NCBI RefSeq assembly: GCF_007830125.1
Contig: NZ_VLLG01000005.1
Location: 682,001 to 746,000, forward strand
Direction of reading: 5' to 3'
Source: Chitinophaga japonensis
GTDB taxonomy: Bacteria > Bacteroidota > Bacteroidia > Chitinophagales > Chitinophagaceae
Length of the DNA: 64,000 nt
Part shown: positions 35,101 to 44,782 of the stretch, piece after piece
Layout: every line of letters begins with the position of its first letter
Position numbering within the stretch: position 1 is the first letter of the stretch
Position numbers and translations under genes: made by a program
Notes under the pieces: model-generated
What the model was told of the DNA's origin: nothing
The model's input: only the letters and a program-made list of their open reading frames with translations
Databases searched by the model: none

Positions 35101-38100
35101 AATATTGGGCGGTATTACACCGGAGTACCTTCTTACGATAACGGTATCCGGCACAGTAGCGCCCCAGGTAACACGTGTTACGGTATCGGTGCCGAACATG
35201 AATGTTTGTGTAACGCCGGGCGCAGGCGCTGCAGGCGTGGCCGGCAATGCGGGGGGCGTTACGGAGGGCAGGAACTCATACGCGCCCATATCCGGCACAC
35301 CATCTGCCAGTGCGGTGGGCCTGGGCTGGTTGTTGATGTCCACATCATTGCCCACGGCCTGCTCGCCACGGCCATGTATGGCCCAAACCTCGGGATCGTT
35401 AACATCCGGCGTCAGGGTGCTATCATTCTCAAATGCCGGTTTGTACACGATAGAGCTCAGGTCCAGGTTGCTCTCGTCTTTCCATTCCTGCAGGGTGGCG
35501 AAGGCAGTGGCAGGTGTGCCCCGCTGTACCAGGTCAGTACCGGTGGTATACAGGGTGTTGTAATCGCTGTTGATGTTATCCGGGTCATATACGTACATGG
35601 CGTTGCCACCACCCTGGTGCGAGAAGATATTGTTGCGCAGGCGTACGTTAGCGTCGGGATCAAACCAGGCGGCTGCGTTATCGTCGCTGGAGGTGGAGGT
35701 GCTCAGCACGGAGTTATTGTAATAGGTGTTGTTCTCGTCGCCATTTGTATAGATACCATAGGAATCGCTGCCCGTGGTATGGATGCTAATGACATTATTC
35801 ACCAGGCTGGCGTAGCTGGAACCGTAGTTGTACAGGCCATACAGTGTGCCGGTATTGCCGGTCACGGCCTTGATCCGGTTATTGGCCACCCGGCCGGGCT
35901 GCGCCATCGTGGCATCGGAGAAATAGAGATCAATACCGTATACCGTGTTGGTGGTATTCTCAATATTCACCCGGTTGTTGGTCACCTGGTAAGCGGTATC
36001 GCTGTAACCGGCATATATACCGTAGGATGAGCTGCTTTGCGGCGCTGTCATATGTACGGTATTGTTATGCACTTTAATACGGTTGGTATAGTAAGCGTAA
36101 ACGCCATACTGGTAGAAACCGCTTATCGTATTGCTGTCTATCACGACAGGCGGCAGCAGGATGGACGAAGAAGTACCGGTTATATGAATACCGCGGCTGC
36201 CGTTTGTGATGGTATTACCCATGATCACGTTGTCCGTACCTGTCACGTGCTCGGCATAAATACCCACCACACCCGTACCGGAGGAGGTGACGGCCGGCAT
36301 CATTACGATACAGTTGAGGATACTGTCGGATGACGCGGTATGCGCCAGTTCCACCACCCTGCCATCACCATCGTCAATAGATGCGATCGTGATATCCCTG
36401 TAAGTAACATAACTGGCGCTGTCCAGTTGCAGCACATAATTGTCGCCGCCGGCCGCGTCGTAGGTCAGCGTTACGGAAGCAGCATCGTTGTTCAGGCTCT
36501 GGAAGGTGATGCGGCTGGTATCTGAAGCGCCGTATACCCTGTGCATCCTGATCTGCTCCGTATAGGTGCCGGGATATACATTGAAGGTCACCCATCCGGC
36601 GATGCCGCATTCCAGGGCGGCTACCGCCTGCGTAAATGACTGGAAGTTGGTGGCGCTTACCGGGGAGGCAGGATCAATGGTATAGAAGCCCGACATCAGT
36701 GGTGCGTTCATGTTCACGTGCGCTACAGTAGAGTAGGCCGTATCGCCGCCGCAGGTTACCACGCAGCGGAAGTAGTTCTCCATGGTCAGCTCCAGGCTGA
36801 ATTCCGGCACATAGCGTACTTCGCTGATGTCTCTCCAGGGACCGCCGGCCGCTTTGGCCGCCTGCCACTGGTAAGTCTGTTCACCGCCGGTGGTATTACC
36901 GGTGAGGCCCAGCTTGATGATGGCACCCAGGCACACGTTGGCATCCGGGTTGGCCACCGCGGTGCCGGCATTGGGCGGCGCCACGCAAGGCGGAATGGAT
37001 ATTTCAAATGCACCGATGTCCGGTGTGGTAGCGCTCCTGGCAGTACCATTGATGTCAATGGGCACACCCAGCGGCGTACCGGTATTGTCCAGCGGGGATA
37101 TTACCGGGGACAGGTTACCGTTCACCGGGTCGCCATACACGGGGTCCAGGCTGATGGAGTTCGTGTCCTGGCCGGTAGCCGCCTGCCATGCCTGCAGCGT
37201 GGCGAGGTCGCCGCCGAAATAGCCGACGAAATTCTCTCCATTGTCGCCGTTCACATAATAATCATTATAGTCGGAGGTCACCTCGCCGCTGGTGCTGGAA
37301 CGGTATATCGCGTATTTGTCGCCGGTACCGCCGCGGGTCACCGTCACGATGTTGTTGATCACCTCGATACCTGTATCATCACCGGTGATATAGAACCCGC
37401 GGGTAACATCCGAAGACGTATTGGCTGCATGATCCAGGGAAATGGTGTTGTGATAGTAGTGTACGTTGCTGGTATAGTTGTTATAGACAGCGTATATATA
37501 GCCGGTGCCGTTGATATTGTATATCGCGTTGTTCAGCACCTGGGCAGCCATTCCCACCTGGGCATCGGCATAGTACATGTAAATGCCGTAGAAATCGCTG
37601 GTGCTGGTGGGATCGCCGCCAAAAACATTGTGGATCCTGTTGCGGGAGATCACCAGGTTATTGTTGTCGTAGTATATGTAGATGCCGCTGATGCTGCTGC
37701 CGGCGTTGGTCCGGCTGGGACGGGTGATGGTGTTACCCTCTACCAGTGTGCTATCGGAATAAGCGATCCGGATGCCATAGTAGTAGAAGTCCTGTACCGT
37801 ATTGTTGATCACCCGGTTGTTGTTCAGCAATGCTTCATCGTCTCCATTCAGTGAGATACCGTAGTAACCGCCGGTAATGGTGTTACCGTCTATGGTATTA
37901 TCATCGCACAGGGTATTACCGGTGCCGGTAGCGCTGTTGTCAGACGCGCTTGCCACAATGCCGGCATAGTTGGTGGAAGTGGAGGTAGCATCGGTAATGA
38001 TGGTACAGTGACGGATGGTATTGCTGTCTGCATTGGCAATGAACTGTATGCCAAAACCATAGTTCTCCGTACCGGTCGCATCGATCGTGAGGCTGTCGAA

Positions 38101-41034
38101 CGTTACATGGTCTGTACGGCGCAGTTTTATCACCGCCCGCTCATCCGTATTGTCGGAGCTGTAATGTATCGTATTGCCGTTCCCGTTAAAGGTTACGGTG
38201 TTGACAGCAGAGGCGCCCGGTATGGAGTCCAGTATCAACTGCTCTTCATAGGGGGTACCGCCCGGGGCCACGTTGAACACCACGGGACCTGCAATACCGC
38301 ATTCCAGGGCTGCTTTGGCCTCATTGAAGCTCAGGTAGGTCTTGGGCGTACCGGGAGCGGCGCTCTTATCGATCGTGTAAGTATCGGGCGGCAGGGCCTG
38401 GTTCACCTCCAGCAGTACAGGAGTTGAATAGGCCGTATTGCCGCTGCAGGTCACGGCTACGCGGTAGTAGCTGGTCACCGTGGCGGTGATGATCGTATCC
38501 GGGTTGGTCAGCGGGCTTCCCAACGGCGTATACGGGCCGCCTGCGGTAGCAGACACTTCGTACTGGTAAGTTTGTGTAAGGCCTACCGAGTTGCCGGTCA
38601 GGCTGAAGGGCACCCGTACATTCACACATACGGGGTTGAGGGCCGCCGTGGTAGTGCCGGGCGTAGGCGGTACGGTACAGGGCGGCGGCGTAAATTCATA
38701 GGCTCCTATATCCGGCGTAGTGGTGCTGCGGGCGCTGTTCTCAATATCCACGGCAATGCCCGCCGGCGTGCCCTTGTTGTCAATAGAAGCGTTCACCGGG
38801 CTGTAGTTCCCCGTATTGGGATCTGTGAACATCGGGTTGGATGACAGGGAGGTGGTATCCTGGCCGCTGGCTGCCTGCCAGTCAGGCAGGGTAGCCCGGT
38901 CTGCCGAGAAGTAGCCGATGCTGGCGTCTGTTACCGTGGGAGCAATGAACAGCACGTTGTAATCAGATACAATGGTGCTGCCGGTATTATTGAAATACAA
39001 GGCATGCTTGGCGCCCCCTCCGCTACGGGAAAGGTAGACGATGTTATTCATAAAATAGATACCATCCGTCTGCGAAGTATTATAGAAGCCCCTGGTGGTA
39101 TTGGAACTGCCGCCGGCGGCGCCGTCCATCACAATGGTATTATGATAGTAATACACGTTGTCGGAGCTGCTGTTGTAGATACCGTAAGCGGTACCGCCGC
39201 CGGTAATATTGTAAATGAGGTTATTGCTTACAATGTTCTCCAGGGAAGTCAGCGCGTCTACGCTGGTAAAGTAGATCCCATAGAAAGTAGAGGTGCTGGA
39301 GGGATCGCCGCCAAAAGGATCGGTGATCCGGTTCCGGCTGATGCTGTCTTTGGTGTTCAGGCTGGTCAGGTAAATACCGTAGAAGGTGGTTACCTCTGTG
39401 CGCGAGGGCCGGGTAATGGTATTGCCTTCTACCAGGGCATTGAAGGAATATGCCAGGTAAATGCCGTAAGAGCGGAACTCTTTCACCAGGTTATTGACGA
39501 TCCGGTTGTTGCCATTGGCGAAATTGTTACTGCCCACCATGGTGATACCGTAGTTACCGCCGGTAATAGTATTGCCGCTGATGATATTGCCGTCGCATTT
39601 TGCATCGCCGGTGGTAGTGGGCGAGGTATGGCTGCTGCTGATCACTATACCAACGTAATTAGTGGTGGAAGTGGAGGCCGTATCTACATTGATCGTACAA
39701 TTGCTGATGGTATTGGAATCGGCGTCGTTGATCAGGTGCACCCCATAGCCGTACTCGGAGGAAGAGGTCCCGCCCGCTTCAATGGCCAGGCTGTCGAAGG
39801 TAATATGGTCCGCGCCGTCCAGTTTGATCACCGCCCGCTGGGTACCGTTGGTGGAGGTGTAGGACAGCGTCTGCCCGTTACCGTTAAAGGTAACGGTATT
39901 GGCGGCGGATGCGCCCGGCACTGCCGTCATGATCAACTGCTCGTTGTAAGGACCGCTGGCGGCTACCACGTTGAAGATTACCGGGCCGTTGATGCCGCAT
40001 TTAATATAGTTATAAGCGTCATTAAAGGAGTTGAAATTCTTTGCTACAATAGGGTCAGTAGGGTTGTTCTTGTCAATGGTAAAGGTGCCGGATACCAGCG
40101 TAGGGGAAACCACCTGTACGGCGGTAGATGCGGCGGAGCCGCCACCGGTGTTGGTACAGGTCACCGTGCAGCGGTACCAGGTGCTGGCCGCCTGCGTAGT
40201 GGTAAAGCCCGGGCTGGTAGCGCCGGGAATATTGGTCCAGGTAAGGTTATCGGGGGAAGACTGCCATTGATAGCTCAGCCCGGAAGCCACGGTGGCGCCG
40301 GTGAGGCCCAATGTAAAGGATTCGTTCATACATACGGAAGACGGATTGGCCGTAGCGGTACCGCCGGTGGGTGTACCGGTACAAGCCGCAGCAGGCGTCC
40401 AGGTAAAAGTGATATTGGGGCGGGTAGTAGGCGTACCGTAAGCAGTAGTAGTGGTAGTGCCGCACAGGTTTCCGCTGCCATCTGCGCGGTAAGTACGGGA
40501 ACCATTAAAGGAAAGCCCGGTTGTCCAGGGCACCGTGGGACTGCTGTCCCAGTCGTCGCCACCATTACACGGCTCTACAACCAGGTTATCCGTACCATTC
40601 CAGAAGAAAGGGGTAGTAAAGGTGAAGGTATTCATCCCTGCCACCGGCTGATAATCCACCGGGCCCCAAACCGGGCTGCCAACCGGCTCCCAGCCTGTAG
40701 TGGTGAGACTGGAAATGGTGGTGGTGCCGATCTTCAGCGTATATTGCTCAACGATAGTAGCATCATTCAATGCTACTACATTGAACTTAATAGCGCTGAT
40801 CATACCGGGGCCCATGCCCGCAGCGATCAGTTCCGAAGCCAGGTACAGGTACTGGGCGCGGCTGCCTTCATAGTAATCCTGAATAGGCGCAGGATAAGAG
40901 TTGCCGGAGCCGTTGCCCGTAGTGCCCGTCCCGATGTTGATGTCTATCTGCGCCATAGCGGAAGATGACAGCAAAAGCAGGAACAGGCTGGGGATACAAG
41001 CTTTTCTGAATAGTACGGTAAAAATATTTTGCAT
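32110..41034 (-). CDS. Giant secreted beta-helix protein with three internal repeats and type IX C-terminal domain
   Basis: A protein of about 2974 residues (from the ATG at 41034; 2981 from the ATG at 41055). After a signal peptide (SSAMAQ) and a short lectin-like or Ig region come three long repeats of about 570 residues each, at about 223-787, 788-1354 and 1355-1930. Each has an Ig-like part and then a right-handed parallel beta-helix (NTITGGNYGI, EGNTITRPSRT, closing DIGAYEF). A linker leads to an IgGFc-binding-like domain at about 2085-2545, then PKD (about 2630-2720), Ig-like, fibronectin-III-like and the type IX gliding C-terminal domain (IPNAFSPNGDGLNDEL, last 85 residues). It is probably an extended surface adhesin or scaffold. 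It begins within 40 bp of the DUF4302 gene's end. Confidence 0.93.
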   Translation of the reverse strand: MQNIFTVLFRKACIPSLFLLLLSSSAMAQIDINIGTGTTGNGSGNSYPAPIQDYYEGSRAQYLYLASELIAAGMGPGMISAIKFNVVALNDATIVEQYTLKIGTTTISSLTTTGWEPVGSPVWGPVDYQPVAGMNTFTFTTPFFWNGTDNLVVEPCNGGDDWDSSPTVPWTTGLSFNGSRTYRADGSGNLCGTTTTTAYGTPTTRPNITFTWTPAAACTGTPTGGTATANPSSVCMNESFTLGLTGATVASGLSYQWQSSPDNLTWTNIPGATSPGFTTTQAASTWYRCTVTCTNTGGGSAASTAVQVVSPTLVSGTFTIDKNNPTDPIVAKNFNSFNDAYNYIKCGINGPVIFNVVAASGPYNEQLIMTAVPGASAANTVTFNGNGQTLSYTSTNGTQRAVIKLDGADHITFDSLAIEAGGTSSSEYGYGVHLINDADSNTISNCTINVDTASTSTTNYVGIVISSSHTSPTTTGDAKCDGNIISGNTITGGNYGITMVGSNNFANGNNRIVNNLVKEFRSYGIYLAYSFNALVEGNTITRPSRTEVTTFYGIYLTSLNTKDSISRNRITDPFGGDPSSTSTFYGIYFTSVDALTSLENIVSNNLIYNITGGGTAYGIYNSSSDNVYYYHNTIVMDGAAGGSSNTTRGFYNTSQTDGIYFMNNIVYLSRSGGGAKHALYFNNTGSTIVSDYNVLFIAPTVTDASIGYFSADRATLPDWQAASGQDTTSLSSNPMFTDPNTGNYSPVNASIDNKGTPAGIAVDIENSARSTTTPDIGAYEFTPPPCTVPPTPGTTTAALNPVCVNVRVPFSLTGNSVGLTQTYQYEVSATAGGPYTPLGSPLTNPDTIITATVTSYYRVAVTCSGNTAYSTPVLLEVNQALPPDTYTIDKSAAPGTPKTYLSFNEAKAALECGIAGPVVFNVAPGGTPYEEQLILDSIPGASAVNTVTFNGNGNTIHYSSDNTDERAVIKLRRTDHVTFDSLTIDATGTENYGFGIQFIANADSNTIRHCTIITDATSTSTNYAGIVASASDNSATGTGNTLCDDNTIDGNTITGGYYGISLNGDDEALLNNNRVINNTVQDFYYYGIRIAYSDSTLVEGNTITRPSRTNAGSSISGIYIYYDNNNLVISRNRIHNVFGGDPTSTSDFYGIYMYYADAQVGMAAQVLNNAIYNINGTGYIYAVYNNYTSNVHYYHNTISLDHAANTSSDVTRGFYITGDDTGIEVINNIVTVTRGGTGDKYAIYRSSTSGEVTSDYNDYYVNGDNGENFVGYFGGDLATLQAWQAATGQDTNSISLDPVYGDPVNGNLSPVISPLDNTGTPLGVPIDINGTARSATTPDIGAFEISIPPCVAPPNAGTAVANPDANVCLGAIIKLGLTGNTTGGEQTYQWQAAKAAGGPWRDISEVRYVPEFSLELTMENYFRCVVTCGGDTAYSTVAHVNMNAPLMSGFYTIDPASPVSATNFQSFTQAVAALECGIAGWVTFNVYPGTYTEQIRMHRVYGASDTSRITFQSLNNDAASVTLTYDAAGGDNYVLQLDSASYVTYRDITIASIDDGDGRVVELAHTASSDSILNCIVMMPAVTSSGTGVVGIYAEHVTGTDNVIMGNTITNGSRGIHITGTSSSILLPPVVIDSNTISGFYQYGVYAYYTNRIKVHNNTVHMTAPQSSSSYGIYAGYSDTAYQVTNNRVNIENTTNTVYGIDLYFSDATMAQPGRVANNRIKAVTGNTGTLYGLYNYGSSYASLVNNVISIHTTGSDSYGIYTNGDENNTYYNNSVLSTSTSSDDNAAAWFDPDANVRLRNNIFSHQGGGNAMYVYDPDNINSDYNTLYTTGTDLVQRGTPATAFATLQEWKDESNLDLSSIVYKPAFENDSTLTPDVNDPEVWAIHGRGEQAVGNDVDINNQPRPTALADGVPDMGAYEFLPSVTPPALPATPAAPAPGVTQTFMFGTDTVTRVTWGATVPDTVIVRRYSGVIPPNIDQSKEFMYFYTDVDAGAQPYSFSIKQYYVDSWQGTFRKQTDIRLGRTDTADTWQVNDSSMVDDIFNIIADTSLQFLDKFTGLKGNLPTPPPVLQPADSSNRGTRFWVGYGFNQLYYNFQPQEMVLYLSAETPANVTVRINGTSWVKHYQIPANTVITSDTIPRTGLFDARLLAEGLSDKGISIESDEPIVAYAHIFGSASSGATMLLPVGTYGYEYYVLTSKQYYSSSNSYSEFFVIADQDNTVVEITPSVPTLGGRPANVPFTVTLNKGEVYQVLGAMIAGSEGYDLTGSRIRSVQNADGRCFPVAVFSGSSRTGIGCNNNGSSGDNLIVQNFPSQAWGRRYLTAPTSLEDDASSLMTNIFRVLVSDPATVVTRNGVPLTGLINNRYYEYYSNTADYLEADAPVMVAQFMSSSGSCDNTSGYGDPEMFYISPIEQGINKVGLYRNDLEAIATNYLTLIIPTAGMTSLTIDGVNTFDYVYAHPNLPGYTVVVKRWDAEQAQCVVQSDSAFTAITYGLGSVESYGYNAGTLVKNLNALPSFNNVYNESGVENEYTCAKTPFRFSMLISVKPTALTWKFSQVSNLAPATDVTQTDPVPVDSVMVNGRRYYEFTVDSNYVFSEPGTYYVPIVMTHPDIESCENSLETILPITVIPAPVVDFTTSFSGCVGDSVHFHGMATTANGAGIDQWKWNFNDGDTAIIQDPVKKFSTAGVHDVQLSIIEEAGCIGDTTIPVTVNAAPEVVLVDDSLTICAGSDATFEVQNPDPDVTYNWYTDASSGTLAGSGSSLTIPGITATARYFVEAVKAGCVGEARTPAVVTVFPQLTTPVVEVDSVGVNLIRFKWAAVPNATGYEVSTDDGVNWSAPSSGETGLTHTVTGLQPVQEVTLIVKAKGCEDRVSDPVTGKTLPDGVFIPNAFSPNGDGLNDELRVYGYIIRDIHFMIFNQWGEKVFETNTQSRGWDGMYKGKAQPSGVYIYVCRLQLADGTVVEKKGAVNLIR
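35265..40385 (-). repeat. Three tandem 1.7-kb coding repeats in the giant protein gene
   Basis: Units at about 40385-38690, 38690-36990 and 36990-35265 each encode an Ig-like domain followed by a beta-helix ending in DIGAYEF or DMGAYEF. Units 1 and 2 share long identical peptides such as ITRPSRT and GASA.NTVTFNGNG; unit 3 is more diverged. Boundaries are read from protein motifs and are approximate. Confidence 0.75.
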
Positions 41035-41073
41035 AACGGTACTTTTTTCAATCATTGATATAGTTTATACAGA

Positions 41074-42366
41074 TCACCTGAACCAGGTTATCCAGGCTTT
41101 TCCATCTTTAGCGCTCACCATGTCGTACTGGCTGTCATTTACCTGCACCAGGTAATAGCCGGCAGCGTCTGTCAACTGGATACGGGTATTGTGAACGGGA
41201 GTAGCATCCGGCGGAAAAGTGCCCAAGTCGTCCAGGTAGGAAAACCTGATCCTGCCGTCTGACGTAAAAGTTGGTCTTCTTAAAGCAGGTCCATAAGTCA
41301 ATGTAGGCCGGTTATCAATAACAGTCACAAAGCCCAGCAGATCGTAGTTAGAGCCGTAACCAGGCCAGAAACCCAGGAAGTAGTAGCTGGGTAAGCTGGT
41401 AATGCCAAAGGCATCGTCCTCGCCATTGACATGAAAGCCGTAAGCGGACATCCAGTACTCCTGGCTCAGCCCCTGGTCCCACCAACGCTGCGCCGCTGCC
41501 GTATCTACCACCAGCGGTTTGGCAAATCCTGAGATAGTAGCGGCGGCTCCATTAATGGTAAAGCTCATAAGCTGTCCTTCGGCATCCCAGCTAATGTCTT
41601 CCAGGCCGGGAATGGTGTTTTCCCCGTCTGTAAACGCCGGCGCAAAGGCAATACCGTTGGGTGTGTAATAGAAGCCAACTAAGGCATGCTGTTCTTCTCC
41701 GTTCTCGTCCACCCAGGTAAAGCCGATCACATGCGCATAGGGGTTTACCGTTAGCTCATACTGGGCGTTGCCTACCGTCAGGCGTTTGAAATAGGTAAGG
41801 AACTGGTTGTAGTGCTCAAACTCACGGTTACGCTCCAGGCTCATATATTCCTGCTCTTCCTGCTGCGTAGCTTTTACCAGGTAAGCCTTGCTTTTGTTGA
41901 ACCTGCCGGTGAGGTGAATGGTATCACCGGCTATGCTGTCCAGTGCGAATTCGAAATCAGAATAATAGCCTTTGCCGTATACGCCGCCGTTCACACTGCC
42001 GTCAGGGTCGCATAGCACATGCAGGTAGGAGTAAGTGTCAAATAATAAGCTGGGCTGCTGCAGGGCCTTCAACCGGTAACTGCTTTCCTGCAGGGTGACG
42101 GAAGATGCCGCGTCGAAGTCGGAGAACATGGACACCCGGTTGGATTCGTTGAACTTCATATAGAAGCTGAAAACACTGCGGGGGATCCCTGCCGGGAACA
42201 CCATGGCCTTCCAGCCATGCGGCGCGCCTGTAAGCTCGTCCTGGTACATGGCCAGCGTTTCATTCAGCCTTTCATCCGGCGATTGCTCAAAAACAGGATC
42301 ATCCTCCTTGTCGCAGGCGGAGAAGATGGCGATGAACAGTGAAAGGTATAATAGATGTTTTCTCAT
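41074..42366 (-). CDS. DUF4302 lipoprotein
   Basis: A 430-residue lipoprotein (lipobox FSAC, Cys 18 from the chosen start) of the DUF4302 family, recognised by YQDELTGAPHGWKAMVFPA near the N-terminus, FYMKFNESNRVSMFSDF, and a fold of alternating strands. An upstream ATG at 42450 lies inside the preceding gene and would bury the signal peptide, so 42366 is preferred. DUF4302 lipoproteins regularly follow SusC/SusD and a HExxH lipoprotein, and are presumed to help bind or hand over the imported ligand. Function not established. Confidence 0.88.
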   Translation of the reverse strand: MRKHLLYLSLFIAIFSACDKEDDPVFEQSPDERLNETLAMYQDELTGAPHGWKAMVFPAGIPRSVFSFYMKFNESNRVSMFSDFDAASSVTLQESSYRLKALQQPSLLFDTYSYLHVLCDPDGSVNGGVYGKGYYSDFEFALDSIAGDTIHLTGRFNKSKAYLVKATQQEEQEYMSLERNREFEHYNQFLTYFKRLTVGNAQYELTVNPYAHVIGFTWVDENGEEQHALVGFYYTPNGIAFAPAFTDGENTIPGLEDISWDAEGQLMSFTINGAAATISGFAKPLVVDTAAAQRWWDQGLSQEYWMSAYGFHVNGEDDAFGITSLPSYYFLGFWPGYGSNYDLLGFVTVIDNRPTLTYGPALRRPTFTSDGRIRFSYLDDLGTFPPDATPVHNTRIQLTDAAGYYLVQVNDSQYDMVSAKDGKAWITWFR

Positions 42367-42383
42367 AATTTTTTTGTTGTGAC

Positions 42384-43295
42384 TTAATACAGCAATTGTT
42401 CGATCGTGTTCCGGGTCTTGGTTTGCAGGCTGTAGAAATCTATGTCCCATACCGCTTTAAAGTACTCCACTACCATCGCCTCCTTCTGCCGGAGGCGGGC
42501 CTGTGCATCGGCCTGGCTCATGCCGTTAATGCTGCTGCCGGGAGGAATGCTGTTCACGATCCTGTCAAAACCATCCTGTCCTTCCACCAACATCATAGAG
42601 ATCATCTCCACGAAATCCTCATCGTAGGCGGACATGGCGTAAGCAGTTACGAAGCCGTCCTGCCGGGCTTCGTAATCGGAAATATTGTTCCAGTTACCGG
42701 TATAGTACCCGGTGCTGATCTCCTTGAACTCCTGCGGGTACATTACCGTCTGGTGCAGGATATGCCCGAACTCGTGCTCTATTACATGAAACATCTGCTT
42801 TACGTTGGCCGAGTCGGCAGGCACATAACCCGGCATCTCCCTGGTACGGAAATCATTCAGCAGGTAGAGCACTACCTTGCGGCCGCCTTCGGCGGTGCCG
42901 AGGGTGATAGTACCGTTCTCGTTCCAACTGGCGCTGCCGGACAGGATGAAGAACTTGGGGCTGTACTTCTTAAAGAAGGTGAGGCCGGCTTCGTCTATAT
43001 AATTATCGATCCATACCTTTTTAATGGCGGACATGACCGGTATCACCTTGTCCTCTTTGGGTGGTACCAGGGTTTTATTCAGCTCAAATTCAAACTGGTC
43101 CCATTTATACTTCACGGCAATGTTGTATGGTTTGGTCAGGGTATCGTACAGCCACCTGTCCAGCGGCCCTTCCACCCAGGTATCGCCACCCAGGCCGGGG
43201 ATATCCTCTATGTTGCCCAGGTCGTCGTCCTCCGAGCAGGATGCCAGCAGGAAGAGAGAGCAGCAGTAAAACAGTATCTGTAAAAACTTCTTCAT
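42384..43295 (-). CDS. Substrate import-associated zinc metallohydrolase lipoprotein
   Basis: A 303-residue lipoprotein (lipobox ASC, Cys 20) with the zinc-protease motif HEFGH at 174-178 in FHVIEHEFGHILHQTVMYPQ, and a downstream SDYEARQDGFVTAYAMSAYDEDFVEM that likely supplies the third ligand. It matches the family of HExxH lipoproteins encoded beside SusC/SusD pairs in Bacteroidota. It probably cleaves a protein or peptide at the cell surface so that the partner transporter can import a product, or a ligand carried by it. Gene spacing of 22 bp from susD and 17 bp to the DUF4302 gene indicates one operon. Confidence 0.92.
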   Translation of the reverse strand: MKKFLQILFYCCSLFLLASCSEDDDLGNIEDIPGLGGDTWVEGPLDRWLYDTLTKPYNIAVKYKWDQFEFELNKTLVPPKEDKVIPVMSAIKKVWIDNYIDEAGLTFFKKYSPKFFILSGSASWNENGTITLGTAEGGRKVVLYLLNDFRTREMPGYVPADSANVKQMFHVIEHEFGHILHQTVMYPQEFKEISTGYYTGNWNNISDYEARQDGFVTAYAMSAYDEDFVEMISMMLVEGQDGFDRIVNSIPPGSSINGMSQADAQARLRQKEAMVVEYFKAVWDIDFYSLQTKTRNTIEQLLY

Positions 43296-43317
43296 GTCTT
43301 AGTATTTATTGTGTATG

Positions 43318-44772
43318 CTATCGCGGATTCAGTTCAATGCCGGATGTAGTGGCGGATTGCGGTATCTGCAGCAGGCGCCGTTTATCATCGGCTGCCAGCA
43401 CCAGGGTATCCCCTCTCGCCGTATAGTGCGTAACCGGCATCTTGTAGCGTTGCAGGTCAAACCAGCGCATGCCTTCCTGCACAAATTCCGCACGCTTAAA
43501 ATCCAGTATGGTCGCTATCAGCCCTGCCCGGATGTCGGAAGTGCCGTAGTAATTGCGGATCCTGCTGGTAGTGATATTATGCTGGGAAACATCATAGTTC
43601 CGTATCCTTTTGCTGGCAAAGAGGTTGAGGTCCTGCAGCACGGCGGCCGTATTACCCAGCCAGGCATTGGCTTCCGCGCGGTTGAACAATACCTCCTCCG
43701 TGGTAAAGAGCGGTGTCATTACATAAGGGTTCCCGATCTCCGCGTTTACGGAGGATTTTACAAAATGCTCGGTGAGCTTGGGCACGAAATAGTCCTGGTT
43801 GCCGTAGTAATATACCGGGTAAGCCCAATTACCACCGGTCACATTATAAAACAGTATCTCCACCTGGCGGGCATAGTTCATCCCATAGCGGTAACGGGGA
43901 CCGTACCTCCCGTACAGGGAAGCGGTTTCCACCAGCAACAGGTTTGCGTTTTCCGTGGCTTTGGAATAAACGGTCCACAATTGTTCGGGCGACATATTGG
44001 CGTATGTAGTGTTCCAGGGGCGCATATTGGCCGCCAGGTCGTTATTGGCAAATACCTGGCTGGCGTATTCCAGTACTTTGGCGTATTCTTTTTTGAACAG
44101 GTAAAAGCGGGTAGCAAATGCGTAAGCGGCGGCCCGGTTGAAGTGATAACGTGGAACTGAATATACTTCGTCGCTGATCAGCGGCAGGCCTTCCAGCAGG
44201 TCTTTTTCCACCATTTCGTAAACATAGGCCACCGTCTTACGCTCGTATTGTTTGATCACCACTGTTTCCGGCTCCGTTACATAAGGAATGCCCGGATCGG
44301 CATTGGCCGTGGCAGGGTCATAGAACTTTGAAAATACGTTCACCAGCATGAAATGCGCATAGGCCCGGGCCACCAGCGCCTCTCCCCTTTGCCGGCTGTA
44401 AGCAGCCGTATTACCGGCCTTATCGCAGGCCTGCAGGGCATGGTTGGCAGCGGAGATGGCGTTATAACAGGCATGCCAGTACGCTTCCGGGGAGTCCTGG
44501 TTCTCATCCTGCACATCGTTAAAAAGGTATGGGTCCTGGTTCACCCGCTCCACCACGCCCACGCCCTTGTCCGTAACATTGTCGGACATAGCTTCGCAGA
44601 AGGTGATGTAGCTGGCTTTCGGGTAGGCGGTACCCAGCAGCCGGGATACTTTCTCGGGGGTGCTCAGGTCCGTCCAGGTGCTGTCCGGCGGCTGCTCCAG
44701 GTACTTGCTGCAACCGGCAAAGACCAGCATACCGAAAAACACAGATAGGATTATTATACGTTGTTTAGTCAT
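43318..44772 (-). CDS. SusD/RagB-family lipoprotein (second locus)
   Basis: A 484-residue SusD-type lipoprotein (lipobox FAGC, Cys 21). Features include YWHACYNAISAANHALQACD in the N-terminal helical part, RGEALVARAYAHFMLVNVFSKFYDP of the TPR-like region, and LFTTEEVLFNRAEANAWLGNTAAVLQDLN of the RagB region. It is 10 bp after the susC stop and is followed by a HExxH lipoprotein gene, which points to a protein- or peptide-linked substrate rather than a glycan. Confidence 0.93.
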   Translation of the reverse strand: MTKQRIIILSVFFGMLVFAGCSKYLEQPPDSTWTDLSTPEKVSRLLGTAYPKASYITFCEAMSDNVTDKGVGVVERVNQDPYLFNDVQDENQDSPEAYWHACYNAISAANHALQACDKAGNTAAYSRQRGEALVARAYAHFMLVNVFSKFYDPATANADPGIPYVTEPETVVIKQYERKTVAYVYEMVEKDLLEGLPLISDEVYSVPRYHFNRAAAYAFATRFYLFKKEYAKVLEYASQVFANNDLAANMRPWNTTYANMSPEQLWTVYSKATENANLLLVETASLYGRYGPRYRYGMNYARQVEILFYNVTGGNWAYPVYYYGNQDYFVPKLTEHFVKSSVNAEIGNPYVMTPLFTTEEVLFNRAEANAWLGNTAAVLQDLNLFASKRIRNYDVSQHNITTSRIRNYYGTSDIRAGLIATILDFKRAEFVQEGMRWFDLQRYKMPVTHYTARGDTLVLAADDKRRLLQIPQSATTSGIELNPR

Positions 44773-44782
44773 ACTGTCCTTT

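Noticed and set aside
35265-40385. Repeat array that might be taken for CRISPR or tandem DNA repeats
   Set aside because: The repeats are 1.7 kb long, in frame and diverged: protein domain duplications.
39004-40968. 654-codon + strand open frame inside the giant gene
   Set aside because: Antisense shadow; low-complexity Gly/Val/Ala-rich translation without domains.
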